Shown here: piece by piece, positions 1-13,000 of the stretch
How positions within the stretch are numbered: position 1 is the stretch's first letter
Layout of the letters: the number at the start of each line of letters is the position of its first letter
DNA from: Eurosta solidaginis
Lineage: Eukaryota; Arthropoda; Insecta; Diptera; Tephritidae
DNA length: 64,000 bases
NCBI RefSeq assembly: GCF_040869045.1
Contig: NC_090323.1
Span: 175,606,083 to 175,670,082 of the forward strand
Reading direction: 5' to 3'
Position numbers and translations under genes: made by a program
Notes under the pieces: model-generated
The model's database searches: none
Seen by the model: the letters and a program-made list of their open reading frames with translations, nothing else
Told to the model about the DNA's origin: nothing

Positions 1-559
1 ATGTACTACGCACTCACTACTAAGTAACGTCAAATATTCGATTGGAGTCATTTCGTCAATGAGCTACGATTGAGCTGGCACCGCATTGGCGCTGGCGCCA
101 TGCAATTTACATCACTAAAATTGCACGAATGTCCAGGCTCATGACTTTGTTAATCCAGATGGTGAAAACGAAGACTCAAAGGAATGCAACCTTGCAAACA
201 ACAGCCGCCATTTTCAAAGTGTAAAAATTCTGTGATACAACGTACGCTAACGCCGTTAGGCTGTTATCGGTAAGTGTTGCATACTTTTCTGCGCACTTGA
301 TTTTGTTTTACAGATTTCTGGCGATGGAATTTTAGCTAAGCGAAAGTAGAATTTTATTTTAAAACAGATTTAACCCACAGATGACAGATCTGCAATAAGT
401 AGTTGTAAACTGAACGCGGCATAGGCAAAGTTAAGTTATTTAACACTGTTTGACATAATTTTATATGTGCTCTCTGTCAAAAATGCTTCAACTAACTTAG
501 TCACATTTTATTTCGATTATGAATATTCCCCAATATATTCGGATTATGATATAATAAAA
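1..559. other. Unassigned left flank without a recognisable gene
   Basis: No open frame of useful length and no recognised repeat. A GTAAGT-like donor at 270 and a T-rich TTTTACAG acceptor ending at 313 would define a 44-bp intron, which is shorter than typical fly introns, and no coding frame crosses it. The stretch should hold the left flank of the BEL/Pao element that follows, but I found neither a TGTTTGG-type LTR start nor a clear target duplication here. Confidence 0.5.
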
Positions 560-601
560 TTAAAGAAAAAAATAAAATTAAAGAAAGAATATAAGAATAA
601 G

Positions 602-1145
602 AAAATAAGCTTTTATTATTGGCTAATAAAATTAACTAAAAAGTAAACAATAAATTGACTCTAAAGAAATATAACACTTTATAAGTTCATTGTAAGCTTT
701 AACGATACTTAGGCTTTTTCGTCTGCGACAAAAGAATTCTATATTGTACATAATTATATATTTTTAACATTAAAACTTTACACCTAAATTTTTAAACCTT
801 ACAGTTTATATCACAGTCCTAATTGTTCTAATAAAAGCGTGTTACATTGCGATAGCAAGAAAAGGAGATCCTAAATGTTCTTAATTATACCATCAAAATT
901 CAACACGTTTTTTATTAGAACAATTAGAACTGTGATATAAACTGTAAGGTTTAATAATTTAGGTGTAAAGTTTTAATGTTAAAAATATATAATTATGTAC
1001 AATATAGAATCCTTTTGTCGCAGACGAAAAAGCCTAATTATCGTTAAAGCTTACAATGAACTTATAAAGTGTTATATTTCTTTAGAGTCAATTTATTGTT
1101 TACTTTTTAGTTAATTTTATTAACCAATAATAAAAGCTTATTTTT
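602..1145. repeat. Long foldback (inverted repeat) at the place of a BEL/Pao 5' LTR
   Basis: Bases 602-843 and 902-1145 are near-perfect reverse complements of each other, with only a handful of mismatches over about 242 bp, separated by a 58-bp loop (844-901). Weaker complementarity of A/T-rich flanks extends to about 568 and 1176. The right arm ends only about 30 bp before the last bases of an LTR (TTAATGTATCCAACA, ending 1193) and the primer site at 1199. It therefore lies exactly where the 5' LTR of the downstream element belongs, yet the arms do not resemble the 257-bp 3' LTR at 6644-6900. It is either a foldback element inserted in the LTR or an inverted rearrangement of it; the sequence alone does not decide. 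Confidence 0.85.
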
Positions 1146-1198
1146 AAAAAAGTTTTTTTTTCTTTAATTTTATTTCTATTAATGTATCCAACATTAAA

Positions 1199-1216
1199 TG
1201 GTGCCGAAACCCGGGA
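1199..1216 (+). promoter_or_regulatory. Primer-binding site complementary to tRNA-Phe
   Basis: TGGTGCCGAAACCCGGGA starts five bases after the LTR terminus. It is complementary to the CCA-ended 3' terminus of fly tRNA-Phe as I remember that tRNA, over 18 nt. It would prime minus-strand DNA synthesis of the BEL/Pao element. Confidence 0.75.
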
Positions 1217-1334
1217 ATAACTGATTCTACAATCATCTCACATCAATTGCCAAACTTACCAGCTAAGTAAAGAAAAGTAATCACGTGGATTACCTAACCT
1301 CTTTATATCTATACACTTTATAAAAATTTCTAAA

Positions 1335-3144
1335 ATGGCCACCGTCGATTCGATGATCGAGGACCAGCGAAAGACATACAAGCAACTACAAAGGTTCCAA
1401 AAAAACTTTGACGAAAAACCCGCTGCATCAAAAACTGCGGGTCTTATACAAGGCCTTCTTACAGAAATTGAATTGATGTTCCGTACTTTTAAGCAAGGCC
1501 ACGACTACATCTGCGCGGAAGTACGAGCAAACTCTATTGCTGATGCCGACGTTTCTTACCTAAAAGATGAGACCTTTTACGACTGCTATGATCTTTTTAT
1601 CAATTTCAAATCAAAACTGTTAGACTTACAATTGGAACTTGCTTTCCTACGACACCTGGTACAAACAGTACATTCGCCGCCACTACTTCACGCAAAGATA
1701 CCATTTCAGCTGCCGCTCGCTTGCCTAAAATCGATATTCCTACGTTCTCAGGGGACTACTTGGAGTGGATTCCGTTCCGCGACATGTTTCTGTCGCTCGT
1801 ACACAACAATACCAACCTAACGCAGGTGCAAACATATTTTTATTTAAAGTGTTCGTGTACTGGAACTCCCAAAAAAATGGTAGAGGAGTATCCAGCTACA
1901 AATACCAGTTATGAACCAGCTTGGGCTGCGCTCGTGAATCGGTATCACAACAAACGCAAACTCGTTGACCAAATTCTAAGAAAATTGGTTAATGCTGAAA
2001 ACACAGACGGACACGTCTTCGTACTATACAACAATTGCTAGACATAACACGCAATTGCTTGGCGCTTTTAAGAACATTAGAGGTGGACACCTCGAACTGG
2101 AATCCAATTCTTATGTTTTTGTTAACCCAAAAAATTGACAAGAAAACTCGAAAGGAATGGGAGCAATCACTTCACGGTAGCACAGACATCCCACAAGTGA
2201 AAGAATTTCTGGAATTTTTAGATTCCACTTACAAGGCATTAGTGTTTGTTGAAGAAGGGCTTCCTATTGCGAAACTGGCAAAACCTTCTGTCAATTCCCA
2301 TAAAGATTTACGGCGTGGTGCTTACGCAAAATCAGTACTTACAGCAACAACTGCCACTGCCAATAACAGCTGTTCCTGCTGTCAACAAAACAATTTTCTT
2401 TATAAATGTTTTAAATTCGCTGCATTGCCAGCAGTGGATAAAAAGGAGTTCGTTAAACAAAACAAACTGTGCATGAACTGTTTAGGTAAGGGTCACACCT
2501 ACAGTAACTGTACAACAACATCACGATGCAAAGTCTGTGGAAGCATGCATCATACATTACTTCACAGCGATTCCTCAATTGGAAACTCAACTTACAACTC
2601 TCACCAATCTAGCGTATCTAACACCTCTAAAGCTGCGACCGTGCAGTCAACCTACGTTCACACTTTGTCCACTAATATTAGTACACAAGTACTCCTAGCT
2701 ACCGTTCGCGTAATAGTCGAAACGCCCAGTAGGAAATTTTGTTTCAAGGCTCTTGTAGATCAAGGAGCTCAAGCGTCTTTTATATCTGAGGATGCAGCTC
2801 AATTGTTAAGATTAAATACACGTAATGTTACTGCAAATATTTTGGGTATTGGAGGTTCTCAATTTTTTACAACAAGAAGGGCTGCCCACATAAGTTTGCG
2901 GTCAGCTTACAACAAGCACTTTAATCTAGGATGCCAATTTTTTTTACTGCCAAGGGTTACAACATACTCTCCTACTGCAATCGATCCCAATTACTTGAAG
3001 GATTTACCAAACGTATTCCTTGCAGATCCAGAATTCAATTCTCCATCCAAAATCGATTTTATTTTGGGTGCTGAGCTTTATTGTAACATTTTGCTCTCGG
3101 GAATGATAAAATGTGAAAATGGTTTACTACTGCAAGAAACCTAA
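1335..3144 (+). pseudogene. BEL/Pao gag and aspartic protease, frameshifted
   Basis: Capsid-type Gag followed by zinc knuckles and a retropepsin-like protease. The start codon at 1335 follows an A-rich leader. The reading frame breaks twice: it moves from the frame of 1335-1820 to that of 1721-2041 near position 1700, and to that of 2035-3144 near 2040. In the last piece (369 codons) residues 146-159 form a C-x2-C-x4-H-x4-C knuckle. A second C-x2-C...H-H...H motif lies at 165-177. The protease active site reads Asp-Gln-Gly (residues 242-244), where many families have Asp-Ser/Thr-Gly; DQG is, to my recollection, seen in other BEL-group proteases. The piece ends at TAA 3142-3144, where BEL polyproteins normally continue, so this stop is probably a mutation. 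Confidence 0.85.
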
Positions 3145-3153
3145 TTTGGGTGG

Positions 3154-4966
3154 ATGATTTCAGGTCCTGTAAAAACCAATTTTAATGAGTGCAATCTCTC
3201 TGCAAATTTATCGCCAATCGATAACCAACTGCGTCTGTTTTGGGAACAAGAAGATATGGTGGATCTTCCGTTAATTTCTACTGAGGAAGCTGCAGTAGAG
3301 AAACATTTTTGGAAACTCACTCTCGTGACGACACTGGTCGATATCAAGTCCACTTGCCATTCAAACGTCTTGTTTTGCAAAATGAGTTACCAACGTTCAG
3401 TCACACCAATTTTAACGCCCTTCGAAGACTGAATCAGCTCGAAAAACGATTCAGATCAGCCTTTTCGAGGCTTTATAGAGACTTTATGGAGGAGTACGTT
3501 CGTTTAGGTCAATGAAGGAAATCGGAAACTATCCGCAAGATCTTCCAGCTAACTCATATTTCCTATGTCATCACGGTGTCTTGAGAGACAGCAGCAGTAC
3601 TACTCAGTTAAGAGTAGTATTCGATGGCGGAAATCATCATCAAAACCAAAACTCCCTTAACCTGGAACTCGCTGCAGGAACTGCTTTACAAAATAGTTTG
3701 CCGCTTATATTGTCTCGATGGAGAATACATCGCATAGCTTTTACCGCCGACGTAAAAAAAATGTTTCGACAGATCAATATCTGTGAAGAACACCAGCTGT
3801 TCCAATGTATACTCTGGAGAGACGCTCCTACAAAACCAATAAAAATATACAAACTCTGCACAGTTACTTACGGTACTACTTCAGCGCCTTTCTTGGCCAT
3901 ACGTGTGCTACATCAGCTAGCAAATGATGAGCGGAGCTCATATCCTCTTGCAAGTAAGATCCTCTTAACTGACAGCTACGTCGATGATATACTTTCAGGT
4001 GGAGACTCTATTCAAGAGGTAACCGAATTATACCAACAGCTGACGATGCTTACCAAAAGTGGTGGTTTCAATTTAAGGAAGTGGAACTCTAACTCGGCAG
4101 AGTTGCTGGACTCTATTCCACTAGACCACATTGATAAGCATCACTCATTCGAGGTAACATCCGAAAATTTTGTTAAAGCGCTTGGACTTCATTGGGAAAC
4201 AAAAGATGACAATTTCTACTTCAAAATTAACTTTGAATTTTCTGCCACCGTAACTAAGAGCAGCCTTCTTTCTGAAGCGACCAAGCTCTTTGATCCACTT
4301 GGTTGGCTAGCACCTACCATTATCATTGCAAAAATTATATTTCAAAAATTATGGTTAGAAGGACTGGATTGGCAAGATCCGCTTCCACCTCAACTTCATT
4401 CAGAATGGGTTCGATATTGTCACTCTTTGAGAGAGCTAGAGCAAATCAAGATTTCAAGATGGATTGGCTGCAAACAAACAAGTACAGTTGATTTACACGG
4501 GTTTTGCGACGCCTCTCAAGCCGCTTACGGGGCTGTAGTGTATGCAGTAGTATGTACAGATTGCGTTCTCTCATCAACATTAATACAATCGAAAACAAAG
4601 GTAGCGCCGCTTAAAGCCGTATCCATTCCTCGACTTGAATTATGTGCAGCAACACTTCTGGTAAAATTAATGGCCTCAGTAAAAACTTACTTCACGTCAA
4701 ATCTTAGAACTACTTATTACTGGACCGACAGCACCACTGTTCTAAGTTGGATTCGAAGTCATTCGAATTGGTGAGCAGTATATGTCGCGAATAGGGTTGC
4801 TGAGATTCAACGGCAATCCAGCACATCTCAATGGAAATACGTTTCAACTAGCGAAAATCCCGCCGACTGTTTAACACGAGGTCTAACACCTTCAAAACTT
4901 CGCACACATGTGCTGTGGTGAAATGGACCACCATGGATAGCAACTCCATCTCGCTGGCCGACACAA
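3154..4966 (+). pseudogene. BEL/Pao reverse transcriptase and RNase H, broken
   Basis: This is the polymerase part of the BEL/Pao polyprotein. The linker at 3145-3511 changes frame at least twice. From 3512 a 420-codon frame carries the RT fingers and palm: catalytic Asp at residue 80 in FTADVKKMF, the VTYGTTSAPF segment, and YVDD at 156-159. RNase H follows, with the GFCDAS, PRLELCAA and WTDS active-site blocks. An in-frame TGA at 4772-4774 ends it inside RNase H. The same frame continues afterwards with the VANRVAEIQ and NPADCLTRG motifs, and a second TGA lies near 4920. The protein would act in cytoplasmic virus-like particles to copy the element RNA; this copy cannot. Confidence 0.9.
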
Positions 4967-4969
4967 AAT

Positions 4970-6608
4970 TTGAATTTACATACTGAGCTTGAAGAACGAA
5001 AGACTAAGGCCAACTTTCACAACACTGCTGTAACCTCAGATAAGCATGAAGATTTTTCTTTAATTACCAAATACTCTACTCTTTCGAAGCTTCTTCGCAT
5101 TACAGGGTACATTCTTCGGTTTTATAATACGCTTAAATCAGCTGCGAACAAACGCAAACAGCCAATGCAAGAGAATGTAAGCCACGAAACAGGTTTTTTA
5201 AAATCGTACGAGTTAAAGCGAGCACTTATTACAATCGTTAAAGTAGTCCAACGTGTCGACTTTGCAATTGAAATCGACTGTTTATCAAAGAAGAACACGT
5301 TAGGCAAAAACAATCGCCTCCTACAACTTGCTCCATTTCTCGACGACAACAATATACTTCGAGTCGGATGCCGACTGTCTAAGGCCAACATTGCCTACGA
5401 CAGTAAACATCCAATAGTGCTAACTAAGCAAAATCCAATATCGTTACTCATATTTAGAGATTCTCACAATCAAACACTTCACGTGGAGTGCAACAAATGA
5501 TGGCATACGTTATGCGTCGATTTTGGATCTTATCTGCCCGAAGCCAGGCTAGATCAGTACTTCGACACTGCCTTGTGTGTTTCAAATATGTTGCCAAAAT
5601 GCATGAACAAAAGATGGGTGATCTACCAACAGTGAGACTTCAACCTACCAGACCATTCAAACACAGCGGACTAGACTATGCTGTGCCCGTTTTAATAAGA
5701 AATTCTACATCACGTAAAGCGCCAGCTGTTAAGGCTTATATCTGCATTTTCGTCTGCATATGCACGAAAGCTATTCACCTTGAAGTAGTATCCAGCTTAA
5801 CTACGGAGGCCTTCATGGCAGCTTACCGAAGATTTATTTCAAGAAGAGGACGTTGCACAGATTTGTATTCTGATTGCGGCTCAACGTTCATTGGAGCCGA
5901 AACAGAACTTAAAATTTGCTTCGAAATTCAAAAATTAGAGTTACCCGAGTATTTGGCAGCTGGACTGGCTAACGAAGGAACCACCTGGCATTTTATTCCG
6001 CCCAGCTCACCTAACTTCGGTAGTTTATGGGAAGCGGGTGTAAAATCGTAAAGCATCATCTGCGACGTGGTATGCGTGATCAAAGACTTACATTTGAAGA
6101 ATTAACCACGCTTTTAGCCCAAATTGAGAGCTGCTTGAACTCACGACCACTGTGTCCTTTATCCGGCCAACTTGCCGACAACCACGCGCTAACTCCCGCA
6201 CATTTTCTTGTTGGTGAACCAACAATCTGTGTATCTGAATATGATCTACTAGCTTACGAGGAAAATTCTTGAAGCCGCTTAGTTGAACGACTTAAACAGC
6301 ATTTTTGGAAGAGATGGAGCAGTGACTATATTCACACCCTACAAACACGTTCCAAATGGCCTCATACTAATCGAAACCTAGAAGTTGGCGACATTGTTTT
6401 ACTGCAGCACGAACGAAGTGCACCAGGGTACTGGCCCTTAGCGAGAGTACATCAAACCCATCCTGGGACAGATGGACTGGTAAGGGTGGTTACACTTTTA
6501 CTCAACGGTAAACTGCTGAAACGTCCGATATCCAAGGTGTGTCTGCTACCAATAATGAAGTCTACCAACAAGGACCAGGAACAACCTGAACCACAAGATA
6601 ACACCTAA
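4970..6608 (+). pseudogene. BEL/Pao integrase, frameshifted
   Basis: Three pieces in order. Positions 4970-5500 hold the linker and the start of the HHCC zinc domain (two His near the end, in the SHNQTLHVE segment). Positions 5488-6051, in another frame, hold the HCLVC cysteine pair and the catalytic core: first Asp in GLDYA, second Asp in YSDCGSTF, Glu in SLWEAGVKS. Positions 6027-6272, then after an in-frame TGA 6273-6608, hold the C-terminal domain, with motifs such as HFLVGEP and VGDIVLLQ. The second Asp motif reads SDCGS where related elements usually have SDNGT. All three catalytic acidic residues are still present, but the frame changes near 5490 and 6045 and the stop at 6270-6272 inactivate the gene. 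Confidence 0.88.
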
Positions 6609-6632
6609 GCAATTCAAGAACAGTCGTTCTTA

Positions 6633-6643
6633 GTGGGGGAGAA
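6633..6643 (+). promoter_or_regulatory. Polypurine tract of the BEL/Pao element
   Basis: A purine-rich run (GTGGGGGAGAA) lies directly before the 3' LTR start at 6644, the normal place for the plus-strand primer. Confidence 0.65.
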
Positions 6644-6900
6644 TGTTTGGTTTTCATCAACTTACTTACTTCGTTTTATCCACATTGTACTTATCTCACC
6701 TTGTACTTTACTAACCCTACTCCTAAAATTTATCGATTAATCTTAATATCAATTATTCATCACTACTACTTATTAACCATCACTACTTTCAACAAAACAA
6801 AAGATATTAGCAGCAAAATTCAATCGTGTTGAGTTTTTATTTATTGTTAATGCACTAAAGTCAATCTAGTGAGTTCTTTTTTCAATTAATGTATCCAACA
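6644..6900 (+). repeat. 3' LTR of the BEL/Pao element
   Basis: The 257 bp run from TGTTTGG directly after the polypurine tract to ATCCAACA at 6900. The last 15-20 bases recur at 1177-1193 just before the primer site, which fixes the LTR end. The rest has no counterpart on the 5' side, where a foldback sits instead. Confidence 0.75.
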
Positions 6901-9817
6901 CAATGAATTCAAATAAAATGACCCACGGCGAACTTGTTTTCAAATTGTCCTCAAGTTGTTAAAAAAGCAAAATACCCAAAAAAGGTGCCGATTTTAAAAA
7001 AAATTTATATTGCGATTGGCTGAAAGAATAATCGAAATCAGTGATGCAAAATCCTTTAGTAGGTTCTAGGGGCATAAACACCCCTTTGAAATGATTCTTA
7101 CTTCATACTTAAGTTGAGGATATATGTACGTATGAGAAGGGTTTGAAAAATCACTTCGGCTTACATTCAAAAATCTGTTGTTTATTTGCGAAACTATACA
7201 AAGCGTCTGAAATGGCTATTTTGATTTTCACACTTCATCCTTCAACACCCAAGTCTCCCGGTTGGACATAAAGTTGGCGGCCCTATCCAAAACTAGTCCC
7301 TTGGAGTGAATCACATTTAGTATAGCCTATGAACCAAGTTTAAATATCACCTACACGTTACGGCTCCTTTTACAAATGTGAATACGTACGCACATATATT
7401 TACCACGTGAGGCTTTGTCCTTCGCAAGAACACTCAAAAGCTTTCCCAAGACAGTCGACCTAATGACCGTGTGTGCTACTACCCTAACGTAGTGGACAGT
7501 CGAACTAGTCTGAAAACTGAAGGTACGCGGTCATCCATAATGAGCTCTTATATCATAAAGCCGGAAAACAGCAGTTAACATCTTTCAACTTAAAATCGGT
7601 CGACTTCATTCTAAAATATCGTTTTCATTTAAGGAAGACTATTGAAATCAATGTTGTGAACACAAACGTCTGCAAATTTTGGTCTACATTTTAAAAATTT
7701 TATCCAGGGTCCATGTAAAATTTTAATTATGTAGATGCGTCGAGTATTGTACGATTTTCACCCATGAGTTACGCAATTACATCCACTTAGACTGCTTATG
7801 ATTTCGAGGGCGGCATCCTTGGCCGAATAGTCACTCCCTAACGTTTCAAGGTGTTTCTCTGGTGTAGCTCGGCAGCATAGCGCGGCAAAAACATCCGTTA
7901 GAAAGTTTTCGGAGCTACACCTAGAGCTTCTAGGAAACTGACGTCGATGAAGGTAAATATGATTTCGAAGTCGCAGTCCTATAGCTTCTGTGCTGGCATA
8001 TGGTGTAAGAAGGGTCAGGAGGCGTGGTAGCGACTGATCGTCGGCATTGCTATGTTCGCACTTCGGGAATTGTAGCTCTTAATCATAGGAGATTGTAGCT
8101 CGAAAAAACTGGATGCGCCCTGTGCCACGAGAGCCATGAGAATTAATAGACCATTAATAGCAACCGTAAGTCGCTTGTGTGCGTGACCGCCAAGGAGCCA
8201 CAAATGATTTAAAGAAATTGTGTTCGCGAGGATTATTAGGAATTAACCCCAGGTGAAACTAAGCTTTGCACGAGATATACAGACAAAAGTGTGAATATTA
8301 TATGTATCTTTATTTCTTTTCCGCAGACGCAGCAGTGCCAATTCCAAAGACCGGGGTTAGGTTCCAAGCCTCTATGGAGTAAGTGAACGAGGGACAATCC
8401 CTCCTTAAGGAGCTGCTCCTGAAAATTTTTGAACGATCTGCTAGATTTTGAGGCAAACCCCCGGATATTTCCGAAATGGTCAAAACGTTGATTTTCTTAA
8501 ATACATACATTGCTAAATATTATTTTTTTTAAATAGAAAAATCAAGCTTTTTAAAGTAAGAATACCAACGTGCGACGGCGCGCCGCCCACGCCGCCGCCG
8601 CCGATAAAGTAATCGGCGTAAACCTCTAGCATAGACCTCAAAATTACAAATAGAACCGAGCACCTGATTTTTTAGTGACTATTGAGGTCTCATTCTGTGT
8701 CTATTTCTATCACCCGCTGACGATAGCCGGCTGTATGATCCGCCATATTGAATATCCTGTCAAAATGATGCCAAAAACGCTAAAAAGTAGCCATCTTGAA
8801 CATCCTGTCAGGCAGTTGACGGATACACTGGTTTTGTACACAATGGTGTCGCTTTTTCCCTATTACTTTGATATTTGCTTTTCGGGTTAATGAACTTGCA
8901 CTTTTAACCCATTTCCATCTTTATCATCCTCGGTTCACTACTTAAGCAAAATATGCATGTATTGTCTTTTCAGTATTTTTGTTATTGTATTGTCTTTAAG
9001 CGCTTGGTATATTTTTGTGCGTTTTATTTCAGATTTTTTTCACGTTTTTATTTGATTGTTTCTTGTTGTACTATGTTTTTCCCTTTCGCTGGTGGCGGAA
9101 AAACTGGCTTTGATCAAAAATGCGGACAAGAAGCTCTGCGATAAGATCAAAGAGGACTTACCGCCCTTCCTCAAAGAGAGATACTCCGTACAAAGACAAC
9201 AATAACAATAATAGCAGTAACAATAATAATAATAATATCAACAGAAAGAAGTCCAACAAAAACTAAAACAACAACAACCATTGTCATAACAATAACTATC
9301 ACAGTAAAAGCAATCACAACAATCGAAATGTAATTACAGTACTCCCCCGGTAAAAATACCATTTGAAATAATGCTATAACATATTTAAAGCTATACTCAA
9401 ATATATCCTTATTCATTCGGTGCTGTCTTTTAGTTTAATCATACAGCAGTTTGGATTTTTTAACAAATAAAATTTTTACATTTGTGTTCCCTCTTTTGCA
9501 ATATTCAAGAGAGTTTGAGCACTTTTCTACTTTTTAGTTAAATAAATATGAATGTTTTCCTTAAGAATTTGAAAGTTTAAATGGTTTTTATTTTATTTTT
9601 ACGTCAGAAGGTCTTCCGTCTTGAATATTCCATATCTGAAAATTACGTCAGTCAAAAACATAAACCGAAATACAATCCATACAAGGCTAATAACCCGTCC
9701 TACGACAGGAGCTACTTATTTTTAGCAACTACTATTGAGTATTAACATTTTTTTTATTAACATAAAAAATAAGCGGTCTATTTGGTGCTTCCCTCTAAAC
9801 TCACTTACCCCAAAAGT
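6901..9817. other. Unassigned stretch without a supported gene
   Basis: Open frames here stay below 85 codons and none resembles a known family. A GC-rich island at 8571-8625 (GCC and CGC triplets) and an AAC/AAT-rich tract at 9195-9300 are the only compositional landmarks. The segment 7740-8250 is less AT-rich than its surroundings and may derive from an old coding element, but I could not recognise it on either strand. Confidence 0.5.
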
Positions 9818-9825
9818 ATATGCAT

Positions 9826-10088
9826 AAGAGTGTACGACTTCTTCTCGAACACAAGCGAGAGGTTCGCAAGTCGAGAAATCGAGAGCACGGCTTTTCACGA
9901 GATTCTCGAGTCTCGAAATACTCGTGAGCTTCTCGCCATTTAATTTGGTCGCTGCCTAAATTATATGTAGAGCTTACAACTTCTCGAAATTTTTGCTTGT
10001 GTGTAAGAAGGAATCGCATTCTCTATATAATACTGCCAACGCAGCGATTCATTTCTTCTTGAACGAATTCACGAAACCGTAAGCTCTA
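9826..10088 (+). mobile_element. MITE copy 1, hAT-like ends, perfect 8-bp target duplication
   Basis: A 263-bp element flanked by ATATGCAT on both sides (9818-9825 and 10089-10096). The right end read inward is TAGAGCTTACGG; the left end, AAGAGTGTACGA, is a diverged copy. The interior is rich in self-complementary words such as GAGATTCTCG. The same ends and core occur at 23542-24153. An 8-bp duplication plus a TAGAG terminus fits the hAT superfamily (terminus consensus YARNG). There is no coding capacity, so it would depend on a transposase made elsewhere. Confidence 0.75.
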
Positions 10089-10096
10089 ATATGCAT

Positions 10097-13000
10097 ATAA
10101 GGAGCCCTGTGACCCAGTATATATGTATGCTTCTTCCTGTCCAGACTCTTTCCAAGGATACCTTACACCTTAAAACGCTTTTAGATGCCGTGCTATGCCA
10201 GTTTATTGCCTTAATTGCTGCTTGGCTGTCAATATTAAAGTTGACATGGCTGCAGTTTAAGTTATTTTTTTCCAGTGTTTCTACTGGTTATGGCTACAAC
10301 TTTCTCCTGAAAAAGGTTAGAGTAATTTGGCGGCTTGTAGGATCTGTTTACTTCCGGATCAACTAAGTTTAATGATGCTAAAGAAGTATAACTTTTAACG
10401 CGCGCACATAAGTACACACCATTTTTTTCTTTAAGATAGTAACTCTTCGTCCGACAATTTTTTTATCGATCAGAATGAAATATAATGAAGAATTCAGCTG
10501 AAAAATTTATAAATAAAAAATAAAAGCCAAAAAATACAAAGAAAAAACTTCGAGCCATTTTTGTACTGAACATTTCGGGCTAATAGAGACAGCCTTTTCT
10601 TAAATAAAATAGTTATGTTTTAAGAAAAAGTTATATAAACAATATTCATTGAATTGGATTTGCAACGCTTCCACAGCTATCGCGCTTTTACGCTTAATCA
10701 GTTTTACGATAATAAGCTGGTACGCTAAGACGCTGACACGGTAACACACTTGCTATTAAGGTTATATACTACTATGCTCACGTTTACGATCACGAACCTT
10801 TATGAATAAGCAGGTGATCGGCGACACGGCAGGTAGCCGCGGCGCTTGCTGTTCATAGTCTGTTCTAAAATTTCGATAAACAGCACACAAACTTCACATA
10901 CTAAGTCATTCTAAAAGCCACTGAAAAATATGACAAGAGTATTGTTAAAAACTTCGCCGATGTTAGATCTTACAAAACAATAATACAATTACCTCTTATT
11001 AGATCCACAAAAACTATAACCAATAAATAATTAATACACGCAGACCTTAACAGTATGAGTTGTATCAAAGGCGTGACTCAGCATAACAAAGTTGTAAAGA
11101 AATGTCGCCAACGCCACATAAAGAAAAATAATAATAACATCCGCATTCTAATGTCAATAGCCGTCAACATTTAATGCTTTTAGCGATGATGTATAGTGCA
11201 TTTAATTTGCCGATGCCGCGTGCAAGCGAAAAAAAGGCATAAAATGGAATTTTTGCTCCACTTACAAATCGAAATAAATACAGCGCAATGTGTAACGAAA
11301 CTATGCTAAAAACTGACGCTAAGTAGAGTGCAGTGAAACAAAAAAAGTGACTTACATTTTGAAACGCGCGCCAGTTTGTAGTGACCACCAGCTGCTTGTA
11401 GAGTGACAAACTCTAGCACTATTGCAACATCAAGCGCCTACAGGATACGCTGCGCTTTCAACGTGAATGAGTTGTACGACGATTACTACAAGCAGCTGTA
11501 AAGTCACAGGCTATTCCAACTATTATTTTGATGGAGTGACAGTGAATGACTGACTGACAATTATTACATCATGACTGCGTGCGTACCGTTGAATACGCTA
11601 CCGTGCTTACACTGGACCAACGTACATACGTCGCATGCGCACCGCTCATCAACTTATGCAATATCAGTAAAGTTATGCGCATGTATGCATGCGCTGATTA
11701 TCTGGTTGTCCGAGCAGCGTTCTATTTTTTGTTATTACCACTTAAATATAACTGACTGGCAGCAAGGCAACTCAACTGTCATTCCGGCGAAACACTTTGA
11801 GGAATCCGGTAATTTATTGATGATCGCTATGATCAAAGGCATGCGCGCGCTGTCATAATCATTCGCATGTGTTCAAGCTGCGCAGTTGTAAGGAGCATAA
11901 CTAAAGGTAGAGAGCATAATCGAATGCATTACATTGTTGCATGATAAATAGTTGGTGCCCCGCCTGATCATGGCCTCATGATAATGTAGCTTGAAAAATA
12001 AGCAAAGATTTAACTTTGATTCTGGTTGTACGCCGCCAATGAAGACGCTCTATCACGTACACAGGTTGGGTACTGCAGCCGAACATTGCCAGCTGCTTCC
12101 GCGAAACAAAAAAGAGATGCGCGTGCGAAACGCATGCCAGAGCGCGACTTTAAGCAAACGCACAATGACACGGTACTGGCGAAGGCGCGCAATGACAGTT
12201 ATTGGTTCATAGAGCGATAATATGTATGATTTTTGCCAGTAGCTGACAGTTGGACTGACTGATTGACTGACAGTAAACTGCTGGATGCTGCAGCTGAGAT
12301 TTTTTTTACACGCACGTGTTCGTTGCTGGCGCGCTGGTGATGCTGTTGTTGCGTTAGTGTCGATAGCATTGTTTTAATGTTTTTTTTTTTGCTTACGATT
12401 AAAGCTACGAAAGCGCTTGTTATAGGTAATTTGTAGCGCACGTCACACACGCGCGGTTTGATTGATAGGGCAAACACAGTGATTTTACGTTTTTTTTTTG
12501 TAAGTAAGCTGGTCTTCTCAGAGAATGCACCAACGCACACGCACAGATTTTGCTTGTTACATGTTCGATGATGCACGCGATATGTGCACGTTCAACGCTA
12601 CGTAAATTTTTTTATCGATCGACATGCACATGGGTGCACAAATATATTCAGTTGATTTGACATGTCAGGCAGGCGCGCTATTTGTACGTATGAGCTTCCT
12701 TGGAAACAAATTTTCATGCCGATTTTTTTCTTACGCGATTGCACTCTTGTGGCGTATTCTTGTTATCATTATCATTGTCTGTTTAATTTGTGCGCACGCA
12801 TGCGCGCAGATATATTTTTGGAGGCGAGTATTTTGTATGGACCACTCTATGTTTCGTTTCTTTTTCTTTCATTTAACATAAAGCGCGCGCTCGACTTTTA
12901 TTGTCAGCGCGGTCATCATGTAGATTACTTGAATGCGTGCATTGAAAATAAATATAAAAATATGTCCCTATTTTGTTTTTCTCTTTCGTTTTTTCATCGA

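Larger units (their letters stand above)
1177..6900 (+). mobile_element. Decayed BEL/Pao LTR retrotransposon
   Basis: Order on the + strand: last bases of a 5' LTR (to 1193), primer-binding site (1199-1216), gag with two zinc motifs, aspartic protease, reverse transcriptase with YVDD, RNase H, integrase with HHCC and D,D,E residues, polypurine tract, and a 257-bp 3' LTR. Protease before RT and integrase last, together with the integrase and RT sequence style, places it in BEL/Pao. Several frameshifts and in-frame stops (near 1700, 2040, 3144-3512, 4772, 4920, 5490, 6045 and 6270) make it inactive. The 5' LTR matches the 3' LTR only over its last 15-20 bases because a foldback occupies the rest. 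I found no target duplication, so the left boundary is uncertain. Confidence 0.9.

Noticed and set aside
270..313. A short spliceosomal intron (GTAAGT...TTTTACAG)
   Set aside because: At 44 bp it is too short for a typical fly intron, and no open frame joins across it.
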